A stretch of 64,000 bases of DNA from JAZKFT01 sp965246935 (GCA_965246935.1 CBDFGC010000001.1:558001-622000), one strand, 5' to 3'; counted from the first letter of the stretch, positions 43,500-53,934 are shown. The notes: generated by a model not told the origin, from the letters alone. Numbers and translations are program-made.

Positions 43500-46400
43500 T
43501 TATAAATCCAGTTTCACACCCAGTATAAAACTTTTATAACTGTAAGAGGTCGGCCCGGTTTGGTTAGTGGTTGTACCCGGAAATTCCCGGTAAGGAACGG
43601 TTTCCGGATCGTACTCAGAATCGCTATGAATTAATATTGGATTCACAGCGCTGAAATAAAATGCAAGATTACTGGCGCTGATTTTTGAAATCAGCTTTTT
43701 GGGTACCCGGTACGCAAGCGTAATGTTTTTGACTTTGGTAAACGTAGCTTTTCTATACGTTAAGGCTTCCCAGTTCAGCGGAACATCACTGGTTTGCGTA
43801 GGCTGTTGGTATTCATTGCTGGGGTTGCTTGGCGTCCAGTAGTTTACTTTGGAAGATTGGTAACGGCCTACCAGACCCGGACGGGGAACCCGGTATAAGC
43901 CACCAACCCGGAAGTAAACCAAAAAGTTAAGATCGAAATTTTTATACGTGATTGTATTGCCAATGCTGGCAATAAAATCAGGATTGTGAGAACCCAGAAT
44001 AATGCGGTCAGCAGGGCTGTAAGCCGAATCATGGTTAGCGTCGAGAATCTTAATTCTGCCAGGTTGATAGTTTACATTATTACGGCCATTTTTTATCCAG
44101 TAATAACTTGCCAGGGAACCTTTTGCACCTGTATCGGTGTATTGGAAAATACCCTCTTTTTGAAAGCCCCAATACACCTGCAAAGGTTCCCCTAATAACC
44201 AAAGGTTGGCATAATTACTGTTTCCGCTGCCATCAATATCTACTATCTTTTCTTTATTTCTGGTAAACATCCAATCGGTCGACCAGCGGAAAGATCCCTT
44301 ATTGATATTTTGTGTGCTTAGCGAAATTTCGATACCCTTATTGTTTACTTTACCCAGATTAAAATAAACACTGCCTACACCGTTGGCCGTTGGTATGGAC
44401 CTATTCTGCAACTGATCAGTTGTGTTGGAATTATATAGGTCTATTGTTCCCGTAATCTTGCTTTTGAGTACGCCAAATTCAAGGCCCACATTGGTGGTAG
44501 TCGTTTTTTCCCAGGTTAGTTTAGGCGTACGAAAGGTACTTGGTGCTGACCCGATTGCTGCCTGCCCGTTTCCCCAGTTATAATTGGTAAATGCCAGGGG
44601 CCCGGCAGTTTGGTAAGGACCGATTGATGCATTACCCACCCGGCCATAGCCTGCTCTTAACCTGGCGTAGTCGAATATCCGCTGACCATTGAAGAAGCTT
44701 TCTTTATCAAGCTGCCATCCAAGGGAAACGGCAGGAAACCAGGCGCCTTTTGCACCTTCGGCTAATACCGAAGAATTATCATAGCGGCTGCTTACCGTAA
44801 GCAGGTACTTACTTTTAAATCCATACTCCAGGCGACCCATGTACGACAGGTACTGTGCAGCAGAATAGCCTCCGGATCCGGTAACAGTAGCATCCGTATT
44901 GTTTTGCAGCGAGTACCATTTTTGCGATTCAAAAATTAAATTGTTGGCGCTCAAGGTCAATGACGATGAACGGTTAAGGCTTTGCAGTTCCTGTAACAAT
45001 GTAACATTTATGGAATGGTCGGAAGCTATTTTGGTATTGTAAGTCAGGATGTTATCGTATACCCAGGAAGTGGCATTATTTACTGTCTGTGACGCCTGGG
45101 CAGCGCTTCCCAGGCGTATGGAAGATAGCGCCCCGTTAAAAGTACCACGCGTAGAGTTGCGGGTATCCAGCCCGAACATAGTGCGGTATTTCAACCCCTT
45201 GATTAGCGTAAGTTCTGCATAGACATTTCCAAAAACCCGGTTTGCTTTTGTATTATCCTCTACGGTTTTCCGGTCGTTGATGGCACTTACGATCTGCTGA
45301 TCTTTGTTTGGGAAAAGGATATAGTTGCCTGCGGAATCATATGGTTCCGTCAGCGGAATCATTCCCGAAGCATTCGCATAAGAACTGGTGCTGGTATTCG
45401 TAATGGCATTGATAAAACTAACGCTGGCGCCAAAATTAAAGTACTTAACAGGCTTAAAATCTACCGAACTACCTACGGAGTAACGGGTGTAATCCTGTGC
45501 GTACTCAATGCCGGTCTGGTTGAAATAACCAGCGTTGAAGGATGCCTTGAATTTATCACTGCCGGCAGTCACAGAAATACTATGATTTGTGGTATGGCCG
45601 TTTCTAAGGCCAACATTATTTTGCCAGTCATAACTTTTCACCTTTGACGGGTCGTAAATATCAATACTGTCTACCGTCGAAAGTCCAAGGTTTTGAAGTA
45701 AAGATCTTTCCTCGGCTGAAGTAGCTCTTTTTTGAGCAATGAACGTATTATTTGCTGGGTCAAATACCCGCCAGGTGTAGCCTACCGCAACGGAATTCCA
45801 TTGCTCTACACTTCCAAACCTGTCTCTAAATAAGGATAAGTCGGCAGCAGCCGTGGGGTAATAAAAAAGTGGGTTACCGGCGGTTGCTAATCCCCTTGTG
45901 CGGGTATAACTTTTGTCGGCAAAAAAAGCCTGCCGCCAGGAATCAGCTATTTCTGCGCCATTAAATATCGGTATTTGCCTGATGATTTTATCGATTGATT
46001 CGCTACCCTGGTAGCTTACAGAGATTTTACCTGCTTTGCCTTTTCTGGTGGTGATCTGTACTACCCCATTTGCGCCACGCACACCATAAATGGCAGTAGC
46101 CGATGCATCTTTCAGAACATCTATCGTTTCAATGTCGGCAGGGTTCATATCGTCGATGGTATAACTTACCGGGAAGCCATCTACTACATAAAGGGGTTCG
46201 TTGCTGGCACTTAATGAACGGTTACCTCTGATGCGGATAGAAGCACCATTGCCGGGCCGGAAGCCGCTGGGTGTGACGGTTACCCCTGCAAGCCGGCCCT
46301 GTAATGCCTGTGTAAGGTTGGTCGTTTGTACCGTACGCAAATTTTCACCGGAAATAGAAGCAGTTGCACCGGTTACTTCAACCCTTTTACGGGTTCCGTA

Positions 46401-46754
46401 GCCTACTACTACCACATCTTCCAGCGATTTGGAATCAGTACGTAGTACAATCGTTCCTACATCCGTACCCGTAACAGGTATTTCCTGGGTTGTGTAACCG
46501 GCAGAACTTACAACCAGTGTTTTAGCAGATGCAGGAACCGTTAAGCTAAAGGTGCCATCTGCTTTTGAAGCTGCCGCCTCACTGCTACCTTTTACTGAAA
46601 TGGTTACGCCAGCTAATCCGGCGTTTTTTTCATCATGCACCGTTCCGGAGATGGTTTTGGAAGCCCTGTTTGGTTGAGCATAAAGTGCCAGACAGGTGAT
46701 CATACATAATAGCAGGCTGGCACACCTGCATACAGCAGTGGTTGATAATCTCAT
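43500..46754 (-). CDS. SusC/RagA-family TonB-dependent transporter
   Basis: This outer-membrane transporter of 1084 residues (ATG 46754, MRLSTTAVCRCAS...; four more residues if the frame's first Met is used) has a signal peptide. It carries a CarboxypepD-regulatory-like domain (ISGTVHDEKNAGLAGVTISVKG), the plug with VVVGYGTRKRVEVTGA and the RIRGNRSLSASNEPLYVVDGFP signature, and a 22-strand barrel ending in a Phe/Leu-rich strand (YKSFILGVKLDL). It is first of the two-gene unit with SusD. No sigma/anti-sigma pair is adjacent and no N-terminal STN domain is seen. Confidence 0.95.
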   Translation of the reverse strand: MRLSTTAVCRCASLLLCMITCLALYAQPNRASKTISGTVHDEKNAGLAGVTISVKGSSEAAASKADGTFSLTVPASAKTLVVSSAGYTTQEIPVTGTDVGTIVLRTDSKSLEDVVVVGYGTRKRVEVTGATASISGENLRTVQTTNLTQALQGRLAGVTVTPSGFRPGNGASIRIRGNRSLSASNEPLYVVDGFPVSYTIDDMNPADIETIDVLKDASATAIYGVRGANGVVQITTRKGKAGKISVSYQGSESIDKIIRQIPIFNGAEIADSWRQAFFADKSYTRTRGLATAGNPLFYYPTAAADLSLFRDRFGSVEQWNSVAVGYTWRVFDPANNTFIAQKRATSAEERSLLQNLGLSTVDSIDIYDPSKVKSYDWQNNVGLRNGHTTNHSISVTAGSDKFKASFNAGYFNQTGIEYAQDYTRYSVGSSVDFKPVKYFNFGASVSFINAITNTSTSSYANASGMIPLTEPYDSAGNYILFPNKDQQIVSAINDRKTVEDNTKANRVFGNVYAELTLIKGLKYRTMFGLDTRNSTRGTFNGALSSIRLGSAAQASQTVNNATSWVYDNILTYNTKIASDHSINVTLLQELQSLNRSSSLTLSANNLIFESQKWYSLQNNTDATVTGSGGYSAAQYLSYMGRLEYGFKSKYLLTVSSRYDNSSVLAEGAKGAWFPAVSLGWQLDKESFFNGQRIFDYARLRAGYGRVGNASIGPYQTAGPLAFTNYNWGNGQAAIGSAPSTFRTPKLTWEKTTTTNVGLEFGVLKSKITGTIDLYNSNTTDQLQNRSIPTANGVGSVYFNLGKVNNKGIEISLSTQNINKGSFRWSTDWMFTRNKEKIVDIDGSGNSNYANLWLLGEPLQVYWGFQKEGIFQYTDTGAKGSLASYYWIKNGRNNVNYQPGRIKILDANHDSAYSPADRIILGSHNPDFIASIGNTITYKNFDLNFLVYFRVGGLYRVPRPGLVGRYQSSKVNYWTPSNPSNEYQQPTQTSDVPLNWEALTYRKATFTKVKNITLAYRVPKKLISKISASNLAFYFSAVNPILIHSDSEYDPETVPYREFPGTTTNQTGPTSYSYKSFILGVKLDL

Positions 46755-46921
46755 ACAGCAAAGCAAATTTTGGTTAAAGAATGTTAAAGCTAAAGTAGGA
46801 TGAAATGGTTGGATTGGTCATCCTGTACTATGCTGAAAGACTACGGAATAGCGCCATATTTTTAAGCAAAAATTGCCGGATATAATAATAGCACCTGTTC
46901 TGCCATGCGTTGAAATACAAC

Positions 46922-46952
46922 AAAAAAGGCGCTGCATAAAATATGCAACGCC
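46922..46952 (-). terminator. Terminator of the VIT/VWA gene
   Basis: On the minus strand GGCGTTGCATA pairs with TATGCAGCGCC (one G-U) across a 3-nt loop, followed by T6. It begins 25 bp past the stop of the gene at 46977. Confidence 0.85.
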
Positions 46953-46976
46953 AGAGTTATTGTGAATGGTGAAGTG

Positions 46977-49900
46977 CTAACTCCCAAAATGTAAAGCACC
47001 AATCCGGATAACTTCTTTATTCGATGTTACCCTGCAATTGATCACTTTTCTTTGTTGTGTGGACTTGCCGAAGTTGGTAAATAATTCTGCTTTTATGGTG
47101 ATGGGGCCGCCTGATGTTTGCCGGGTATCGCCATATAAATTTACATCCACATCATAATTTCCATTTACAGCTTTTCGTACACAAAATTCTTCCGGCCCAT
47201 AACCCTGCGTAATATCACCGGATATTTTTCCGCCCGCATTTGTTGTGTTATTTTGATAAAAACATTTCTCCCCGCCAGGATCTGTAACCCATAAATCCAC
47301 ATCGCTATTATTGGAACTCCAGCCAATTACAATCCGGACATCTACGGGCATTGGTTGTATAAATTGCGGATCAATAGCCGATGCGTTCACTTCGTTTGGA
47401 TGGCCGCTAATGATGGCATTCAGCTCATTCAGGGCAATGCCTTTGATACTAAAAAAACGTTCGTCCCAACTACCCATTACTATTTTATATAAGAGGTCAA
47501 CAGCTTCCTGATACCTACCGGTTTCATTATAGGCCAATGCCAGGTCACGGTATGATTGCGGTTCTTCTTCACGGATATTTAGTACTTCTTTAAATACGTC
47601 GGCAGCTAAAGTTGTTTCACCAAATTCCATTAGCTGGTTCGCAACAATCCGTAATAGTTCCGGATTTTCCAGTTTCATTTCGGCAATGTTCGAAAGCACC
47701 TGTAAAGCCAGTGCTTTATTATTTTTTGCGTAAAAGAACCGGGACACATCTACAAAAAAGGAAGGCTGCGACAAGTATGCTGCTTTCAATAACAGGTATT
47801 TATCATATTGTTTTGCGGCCGGTGTGCCTTCTAATTCTTTTAAGTAAGTGGCGTCGGCAGACCATTCGGCTAATTGAATGTTAGGCGCCGGGACAGCCTC
47901 TTTCGATTCTTCATCCTTCACAATTTGAGGGGGCGTAAATCTTGCTTCTTCCACTTTAGGTGGTTCAGCCATTCGTTCCTCGTGCATATTTGCATCAGCC
48001 GATTTGTATTGATTAGCTTCCGCATGGCCATTTGCAGAAGACGATGGAGCTGACACTGCAAATGATTGATTCGCATCGGACATTGTAGAATCCATTCTGT
48101 AAGACACTTCTCCTTCATTTAAAGCCCCTTCCTGATTTACAGTGCCAACCCTTATAAAAGCCTGGTTATAATCTGTTAGCTCTTCCTTTATTTTCAATGG
48201 CTTTTTTTGATGATACCATCCTTTTATTTCACTCATTGCAGTGATGGCCTGTTGAAGAGCTTCTTCTTTTTCATTTCTTTTTATTTGATGTTTCTCTTTT
48301 AATAAAGTATAGTATTCCTTTTGCAATTCCGCGGGTGGCACAATTTCATATTGTACATAATCTTCTATCCTATCCAGTACCAATAAGGAAGTGTTTTGGG
48401 TAACAATAGAAAACTGTTTACCCAGGTTTGTAATGGTTGTTTTATTTTTCTCATATTCCAGGTCAAGTTGCGCAATTTTAGTAGTAGCCCATATGCGTTT
48501 GATGTTTTCCGTTGCCGTATTATCTGCTGTAATAGTGATTGTTTTGCTGCTCGTTATTTTGTTACCGTATCCAAAATTGAGTGTTAGCAGAGCAGGACTT
48601 TTTTGCAGGATACCGGCAAATGAAAAACCATCCTGCAATTGTGCCGTCGTTTGGGTAAAGAATTCGATCACCTCACTATTGCTGTACGTTGCGTTGATGA
48701 ATTGAAGCGGCGCTTTTTCCATATCATCCAAAGCCTTTCCCGTTTTTGTTTCCGCCAAATTGATGAATCGTCCGTGGGATTGTAAGGCAATCCATTTCAG
48801 GTAAGAGTAGTTAGTACCTGCAGCAGTAGTAACAACGGTTACAGGTGTTTCAGCAACAATCATATCCTTTTTGCCAAAAGTGGACAGGCCGTCTGTAAAC
48901 AACAGTATTTCATCCGTTGCATATTGGTTTAAATTGATAGCGCCTAATTGCGTACCACCATCGTTCTGAAAGGATTTCATTCGTTGAATGAGTGCAGCGG
49001 CATCCCCGTTTTTAATCACAAATTGTTCCGCCGGCAATGCGGCGATATTAAAAGGAACCAGATCAACCGTCACATCTTCTAAGCGGTCAAAGTACCCTTT
49101 CAGCAATTTCGTTTCCTTTTCCTTATTTCTTGTTTCGCCGGAGGCAGATATATCCCATAATAAAGTAATGGTTGAAGGCTTTGGCTTTTCCCGGTATTGC
49201 GGTTCAGCTTGCGTATGCACATAGAAATAGGTACTGCCACCAAACTTTTCGGTGTAAACCATCTCCCCTTTCTGAGGCACAACAAATGCTACTAAATGGC
49301 CAACTGTGAAATTCTTTGCCTGAAAGGTTGCTTTCCAATCCGCTGCATATTTAGTAAATTCAAGATGCGATAATGTGTTGTTTTGCAGCAGTGGTTTTTC
49401 CGTTGCCTGATGTACCGTTGCGGTCAGGGAAAATTCCTGTAATGGCTGCGCTGCATACAAGGGAAGTTGGTATAGCAATCCCTCTTTTCCGCAAGGCAAG
49501 GGTTGCTCCGTGCCAATCACTACCCGCTTGTAACCCTTTGCAGGTATCGGATAAATGCGGGTACGGAAATTATTGCCACCGGTTTTTTCTACCAGGCCCG
49601 GATCAATTTTCCGCCGGATGGTTTGTTCGAAGGCGGCTCTTGCCACTGCTTTTTCAACCACCACGCCTTCCCGTAAAGTACCATTCATGTCTAACGCATA
49701 CCTGCTGATATTTTGACCGTCGGCTAAGGGGAAATTAAACTCACCTTCCAGAATTTTATCCAGTGGATTGTAAAAAGTAATGTCAAAAGTAGTGGTAGCA
49801 ATATTACCGGTAACCGCTATATCAATATTTAGTTTTGAAATCTGCAGTTCAGTCGGTTTGGTATTATTCGTCGTATTGGATGCATCTGTTATCCTTAATA

Positions 49901-50003
49901 CAGGAATGGCATTCATTATTTGTGGCTGTGCAGCAGCTACTTCCTCTACACAGGAAGGCATGGTATACAACAGGCAAAGACAACAGAAAAGTAGGCGTAA
50001 CAT
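46977..50003 (-). CDS. Exported VIT-VWA-TPR-DUF2135 protein
   Basis: The 1008-residue protein has an N-terminal signal peptide with a Cys (LLYTMPSC), so it may be a lipoprotein. A VIT domain (about 50-200, EGEFNFPLADGQNISRY, FEQTIRRKIDPGLVEK) is followed by a VWA domain with MIDAS LLWDISASGE and ILLFTDGLSTFG. A low-complexity linker is next, then TPR-like helices (about 740-880), and a DUF2135 C-terminal domain (VRIVIGWSSNNSDVDLWVTDP, GPEEFCVRKAVNGNYDVDVNLYG). The combination suggests a surface or periplasmic scaffold that binds proteins via metal. It is a single-gene unit with its own terminator. Confidence 0.88.
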   Translation of the reverse strand: MLRLLFCCLCLLYTMPSCVEEVAAAQPQIMNAIPVLRITDASNTTNNTKPTELQISKLNIDIAVTGNIATTTFDITFYNPLDKILEGEFNFPLADGQNISRYALDMNGTLREGVVVEKAVARAAFEQTIRRKIDPGLVEKTGGNNFRTRIYPIPAKGYKRVVIGTEQPLPCGKEGLLYQLPLYAAQPLQEFSLTATVHQATEKPLLQNNTLSHLEFTKYAADWKATFQAKNFTVGHLVAFVVPQKGEMVYTEKFGGSTYFYVHTQAEPQYREKPKPSTITLLWDISASGETRNKEKETKLLKGYFDRLEDVTVDLVPFNIAALPAEQFVIKNGDAAALIQRMKSFQNDGGTQLGAINLNQYATDEILLFTDGLSTFGKKDMIVAETPVTVVTTAAGTNYSYLKWIALQSHGRFINLAETKTGKALDDMEKAPLQFINATYSNSEVIEFFTQTTAQLQDGFSFAGILQKSPALLTLNFGYGNKITSSKTITITADNTATENIKRIWATTKIAQLDLEYEKNKTTITNLGKQFSIVTQNTSLLVLDRIEDYVQYEIVPPAELQKEYYTLLKEKHQIKRNEKEEALQQAITAMSEIKGWYHQKKPLKIKEELTDYNQAFIRVGTVNQEGALNEGEVSYRMDSTMSDANQSFAVSAPSSSANGHAEANQYKSADANMHEERMAEPPKVEEARFTPPQIVKDEESKEAVPAPNIQLAEWSADATYLKELEGTPAAKQYDKYLLLKAAYLSQPSFFVDVSRFFYAKNNKALALQVLSNIAEMKLENPELLRIVANQLMEFGETTLAADVFKEVLNIREEEPQSYRDLALAYNETGRYQEAVDLLYKIVMGSWDERFFSIKGIALNELNAIISGHPNEVNASAIDPQFIQPMPVDVRIVIGWSSNNSDVDLWVTDPGGEKCFYQNNTTNAGGKISGDITQGYGPEEFCVRKAVNGNYDVDVNLYGDTRQTSGGPITIKAELFTNFGKSTQQRKVINCRVTSNKEVIRIGALHFGS

Positions 50004-50839
50004 AAGGTTCGTTTTTGAGGTGACGAACCGTAAGATTAAAAATGCCGAAGATTACACACCGATGCTGTTTAATATTTTAACACTTGTTAGAAAATAGATA
50101 CAAAATGTGATAGGATCGGTTTTATGTGCTGTAGGCACATTCTGTTTGTAGTAGTAAGCATATAAGTAATTTGGTGCTTTATGCCACGTAGTGGCTATCT
50201 GTTTAGCCATTATATACCTGATTTGACAGCATTTGTTTAAAGGCTGTCTAAAATTATTTTAATAAATAATCTGTGTCGCTTTCCGGCTGCAATATCGTTG
50301 GATTTTTACTTCATAGAATATTTATTGTTTTCAATGGTATTCAGTGAGGTGCTTCGCAGTTCGCCGTAGAATGCCAGCTATGGCTGCAAAATCCGCCTTA
50401 TTTCGCTCAAAAATCAACTACCTATCAAAGGGTCAAATAAATGTAGATACTAAACAACTTCCTGATTTATTATTTCAAACAACACTTGTTCCTTTACTTT
50501 AAAATGATCAGACAGGTAGCCACTACGTGGCATCATGGCATTCTTAAAACCTTCATTGCTACCAACAGGTGGTACCTACAGCACAATAGGCCATTACTCT
50601 TTGTTTATAAAGCCCGGCATACCTGTACTGTTAAAATACTAAACAGTTTCACCGTAACGGAAGAACTTATTTCATTTTTATAAAAAAGTTGGGGCCGTTG
50701 GTATTGTTAGGAAAGCTTTCAAAATAACTTCCACATTTGTTGTTATGCCGGTATTGCCCTCACCCCCGGCCCCTCTCCACCTGTGGAGAGGGGCCGGGGG
50801 TGAGGACAACCGTTTTTCAAATAAACTATATTGACTATT
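50004..50839. repeat. Gene-free region with a ~460-bp foldback element and a GC-rich hairpin
   Basis: The element at 50126-50584 repeats the family seen at 23827-24054. The arms in order are GTGCTGTAGGCAC (50126-50138 with 50572-50584), CTGTTTGTAG (50142-50151 with 50559-50568, one mismatch) and a 21-bp TGCCACGTAGTGGCTA arm (50181-50201 with 50513-50533, one mismatch). About 310 bp lie inside, against 13 bp in the other copy; that inner DNA has no gene that I recognise. A separate perfect 23-bp stem (50758-50780 with 50783-50805, 2-nt centre) follows, just before the end of the TldE gene. Confidence 0.72.
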
Positions 50840-52174
50840 TTACACAGCATCCGATAATGATGAAAAGGTAAAATCCCTGATTTTCATGGGCGGAATCAAA
50901 TAACTGCGATAGGATTCGACACTGATGCTTCTCTCCGGCTTGCCTAATGCCTCTACATTGTTCAGCATGATGATGGGGCTTTCGTTGAACCGGAAATTCT
51001 TTACCGGGTATTTTATCTGTCCGTTTTCAATATAGAATGTTCCGTCCCTGGTAAGCCCGGTTAGTAGTAAGGTTTGAGGGTCAACCATCCGTATGTACCA
51101 AAGGCGGGAAACCAAAATGCCCCGTTCGGTACTTTTAATCATGTCTTCTACGCTTTGGGTGCCTCCTTCCATAATAATATTGCTGGGGCCGGGAACTGGT
51201 TTTACGCCTTTCTTTTGCGCCCAGAACTGAGAGTAAGCCAGGTTTTTAACGACCCCTTTTTCTATCCATGTCATTTTTTCCAGCGGCATCCCTTCCCGGT
51301 TCCAGGTAGAAGATGGAAGCTGGGGGTTGAACGGGTCAGAGTAAATGGTTACTTTATCATCCATTAGTTTTTCACCTAACCGGTTGCCGCCACCCGGTTT
51401 GCTCATATAACTTCTGCCTTCATCCGCACTACGGGCATCCAGTCCCTGGAACATATTTTCCAACATATAAACTGCTGCTACAGGCTCCAGAATGACAGTA
51501 TATTTTCCGGGCTCGATTGCTTTTGCACTGGCAGAACCATTGGCTTTGGAAGCAGCAATTTTGGTGGCAGCATACGTATCCAGTTTGCTTACGTCGTTAA
51601 AGCCTTTTGCTGCATAACCAGAACCGGTACCAGCCTCATTACGGGTGGTAATGGTGAAAATAACATCTGTGTCTTTATTGTATGCAAACAGGCCTTTTGA
51701 ATTGATCACCGCATTAAAGCTGGTTGTATTTTCAATATAACCGGCTGCTTCCAGTTTAGCCTCTTTAGAAACGTTGATACTTTTTGCAACTGCATCCGCC
51801 CTTGTATCAGGGGTAATGGCTGCGGTAGCAGGAGAATAGGTAACAGATTCTTTAAAATTTGACGGGCCTAACAGCGGCATGTACTCCGGATTTTCAGGCG
51901 CAAGTTGTGCAAGTTCTTCTGCCCGCTGAACGACTTTTTCCAATGATTTATCATCGAATTCATTGATGGTTGCCGTACCTAATTTTTTACCGAAAGTGGA
52001 AGTAACAGCAAGGCTTAGCGTGCTAATGTCACCCGCTGTAGATATGGCATTGCGGGCATACCGGATATTACCGCCCTCAGAACCGCTAAGACCCACTACA
52101 CATTCATCCGCTTTTGAATAAGCAATCACTTTTTTTAATAATGTCTGTGCTTCTTCTTTACTTAAAATAGCCAT
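50840..52174 (-). CDS. TldE/PmbA-family metallopeptidase subunit
   Basis: The 444-residue PmbA/TldE family protein lacks the HExxxH metal site, as expected for TldE. Motifs include EPGKYTVILEPVAAVYMLENM, RNEAGTGSGYAAK, ERGILVSRLWYIRMVDPQTLLLTGLTRDGTFYIENG (in separate segments) and NVEALGKPERSI. TldD/TldE heterodimers cleave peptides or proteins, for example microcin precursors. It follows the TldD gene after 9 bp, so the two form an operon. There is no signal peptide. Confidence 0.9.
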   Translation of the reverse strand: MAILSKEEAQTLLKKVIAYSKADECVVGLSGSEGGNIRYARNAISTAGDISTLSLAVTSTFGKKLGTATINEFDDKSLEKVVQRAEELAQLAPENPEYMPLLGPSNFKESVTYSPATAAITPDTRADAVAKSINVSKEAKLEAAGYIENTTSFNAVINSKGLFAYNKDTDVIFTITTRNEAGTGSGYAAKGFNDVSKLDTYAATKIAASKANGSASAKAIEPGKYTVILEPVAAVYMLENMFQGLDARSADEGRSYMSKPGGGNRLGEKLMDDKVTIYSDPFNPQLPSSTWNREGMPLEKMTWIEKGVVKNLAYSQFWAQKKGVKPVPGPSNIIMEGGTQSVEDMIKSTERGILVSRLWYIRMVDPQTLLLTGLTRDGTFYIENGQIKYPVKNFRFNESPIIMLNNVEALGKPERSISVESYRSYLIPPMKIRDFTFSSLSDAV

Positions 52175-52183
52175 AAGTTGTTA

Positions 52184-53821
52184 TCAGATTTTTCGTGCTG
52201 TATTAATTACGTTAACGCCATTGAAACGGGTGGTGGAACTTCCGTGTGATACGGCATTTGATTGTGAAGGCTGGCCTTTACCATCGTTAAATGCGCCGCC
52301 TAACCGGTAGTCATCTTTATCGGCAATAGCTACACAACTGTTCCAAAACTCACGGGTGTTTGCCTGGTAAGCCACATCCTTGAGCATGCCTGCTATTTTG
52401 CCGTTTTTAATTTCGTAAAAAGTTTGTCCGCCGAACTGGAAGTTATACCGTTGCTGATCAATAGAGAATGAACCATCCCCGATAATATATATTCCTTTTT
52501 CTACATTTTTGATCATGTCATCCACACTTAATTTTTCTTTTCCGGGAACCAGGGACACATTCGGCATCCGCTGAAACTGAACATCTGCCCATGTTTGAGC
52601 GTAACAACATCCCTGCGATTCAGTAAGTCCGATAATATGTGCCTGGTCACGAATAGCCTGGTAGTTTACCAAAATACCATCTTTTATTAATTCCCATTCT
52701 TTTGTCTTCACCCCTTCATCGTCGTAGCCTACAGCACCAAGCGAACCCTGCTGAAGTTTATCCGCATGAATATTAACCAGCTTACTTCCAAACTGAAAGT
52801 TTTTTGAGCGCCATTTGTCTAATGTAAGAAAACTGGTACCTGCATAATTGGCTTCATAACCCAATACCCGATCCAGTTCGGTAGGGTGAGCAACAGATTC
52901 ATGAATGGTTAACCAAAGGTGGGAAGGATCCAGTACAAGGTCATATTTGCCCGGCTCTACCGACTTTGCTTTTAGCTTTTGTTCAACATCGGCAGTCGCA
53001 TTTTTTACATCTTCCAAAATATCGTAACGGTCTTTGTAGCGGGTAACAATCCCATTTACTTTACTGCCTGGCAATGACGTAAGATATTCATACCCCATAC
53101 CTACCGGTGAACTCAAAGATTTTCTAGTTTCAAACTTGCCGGAAGCCGTATCAATTTTGGTAACGGTAAATGTAGGGAACAGCCGGTGCACATCCTGGTC
53201 AATATAGGATCCATCGGTTGAAGCAAAATACTTTTGCTCGTTTACCGCTAAGATGGCAGAATTTACAAAGTTGGCCCCACCTGCCATGGCAGCAGCATTT
53301 ACCGACATCAACAAGTCCACCTTTTCTTTCACGGGAACCTCAAAAGCACTCTTCTGAATCGGCGTTTTCCAGCTCACTTCACCATATCCTTTTTGCGGCG
53401 CCAATTCTACCGTATTTGCCTGTACTTTCGAGTTTGCTTTAGCCACTGCTACCGCTTTTTCGGCTACTTTAGCAATGTTCTCTTTTGTAACATTATTAGA
53501 AGCAGCAAAACCCCAGCATCCATTGGCAATTACTCTTATGCCTACCCCAAAAGACTCGGTGTTTGCAATACCCTGAACCCGCTTTTCTCTGGTGGTAACA
53601 AACTGGTTAAGGTATCGTCCGATCCGTACATCGGCATACGTCGCTCCCTTTGACTTTGCTGTATTTAATGCCACATCTGCAAGCTCTTTTTTAACGCTCA
53701 AATCTATTGCTTCATTAAATCCATCCACCGGGTCGACCGGGTTTCCCAGAAGCATGAAATCCGGCAGTAAGAGTCCTCCTAACCCCAGTCCCGACAGCTT
53801 TAAAAAATCTTTTCTTTTCAA
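52184..53821 (-). CDS. TldD-family metallopeptidase with an N-terminal export-like segment
   Basis: The 545-residue TldD homologue has the metal-binding HESVAH with the following ELDR (in WLTIHESVAHPTELDRVLG). Further family motifs are GYDDEGVKTKEWELIKDGIL, ERMPNVSLVPG-like segments, and GGQTFYEIKNGKIAGMLKDV. The first 30 residues (MKRKDFLKLSGLGLGGLLLPDF) resemble a Tat-type signal with KRK in place of RR, which is unusual for TldD. The start is TTG at 53821 with a strong Shine-Dalgarno, AAGGAGG, 7 bases upstream. The C-terminal region is about 50 residues longer than typical. Confidence 0.9.
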   Translation of the reverse strand: MKRKDFLKLSGLGLGGLLLPDFMLLGNPVDPVDGFNEAIDLSVKKELADVALNTAKSKGATYADVRIGRYLNQFVTTREKRVQGIANTESFGVGIRVIANGCWGFAASNNVTKENIAKVAEKAVAVAKANSKVQANTVELAPQKGYGEVSWKTPIQKSAFEVPVKEKVDLLMSVNAAAMAGGANFVNSAILAVNEQKYFASTDGSYIDQDVHRLFPTFTVTKIDTASGKFETRKSLSSPVGMGYEYLTSLPGSKVNGIVTRYKDRYDILEDVKNATADVEQKLKAKSVEPGKYDLVLDPSHLWLTIHESVAHPTELDRVLGYEANYAGTSFLTLDKWRSKNFQFGSKLVNIHADKLQQGSLGAVGYDDEGVKTKEWELIKDGILVNYQAIRDQAHIIGLTESQGCCYAQTWADVQFQRMPNVSLVPGKEKLSVDDMIKNVEKGIYIIGDGSFSIDQQRYNFQFGGQTFYEIKNGKIAGMLKDVAYQANTREFWNSCVAIADKDDYRLGGAFNDGKGQPSQSNAVSHGSSTTRFNGVNVINTARKI

Positions 53822-53828
53822 AATAGGT

Positions 53829-53835
53829 CCTCCTT
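53829..53835 (-). promoter_or_regulatory. Strong Shine-Dalgarno (AAGGAGG) before a TTG start
   Basis: On the minus strand AAGGAGG lies 7 bases before the TTG of the TldD gene. Such a strong site is rare in Bacteroidota, which use Shine-Dalgarno pairing little, and it supports the TTG start. Confidence 0.6.
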
Positions 53836-53934
53836 AAGGTTAAATATTTGTGTTGGCAATGTATCTTTTTTTAATGAAAGATGACATTATTCCGGAAAAT
53901 TTTTAATCCGTGAGTCCTAAAAGAATAACGTTTT

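Noticed and set aside
41491..46754. Polysaccharide utilisation locus
   Set aside because: Only the SusC/SusD pair is present; no carbohydrate enzyme, sulfatase or dedicated regulator adjoins it, so the substrate class is left open.
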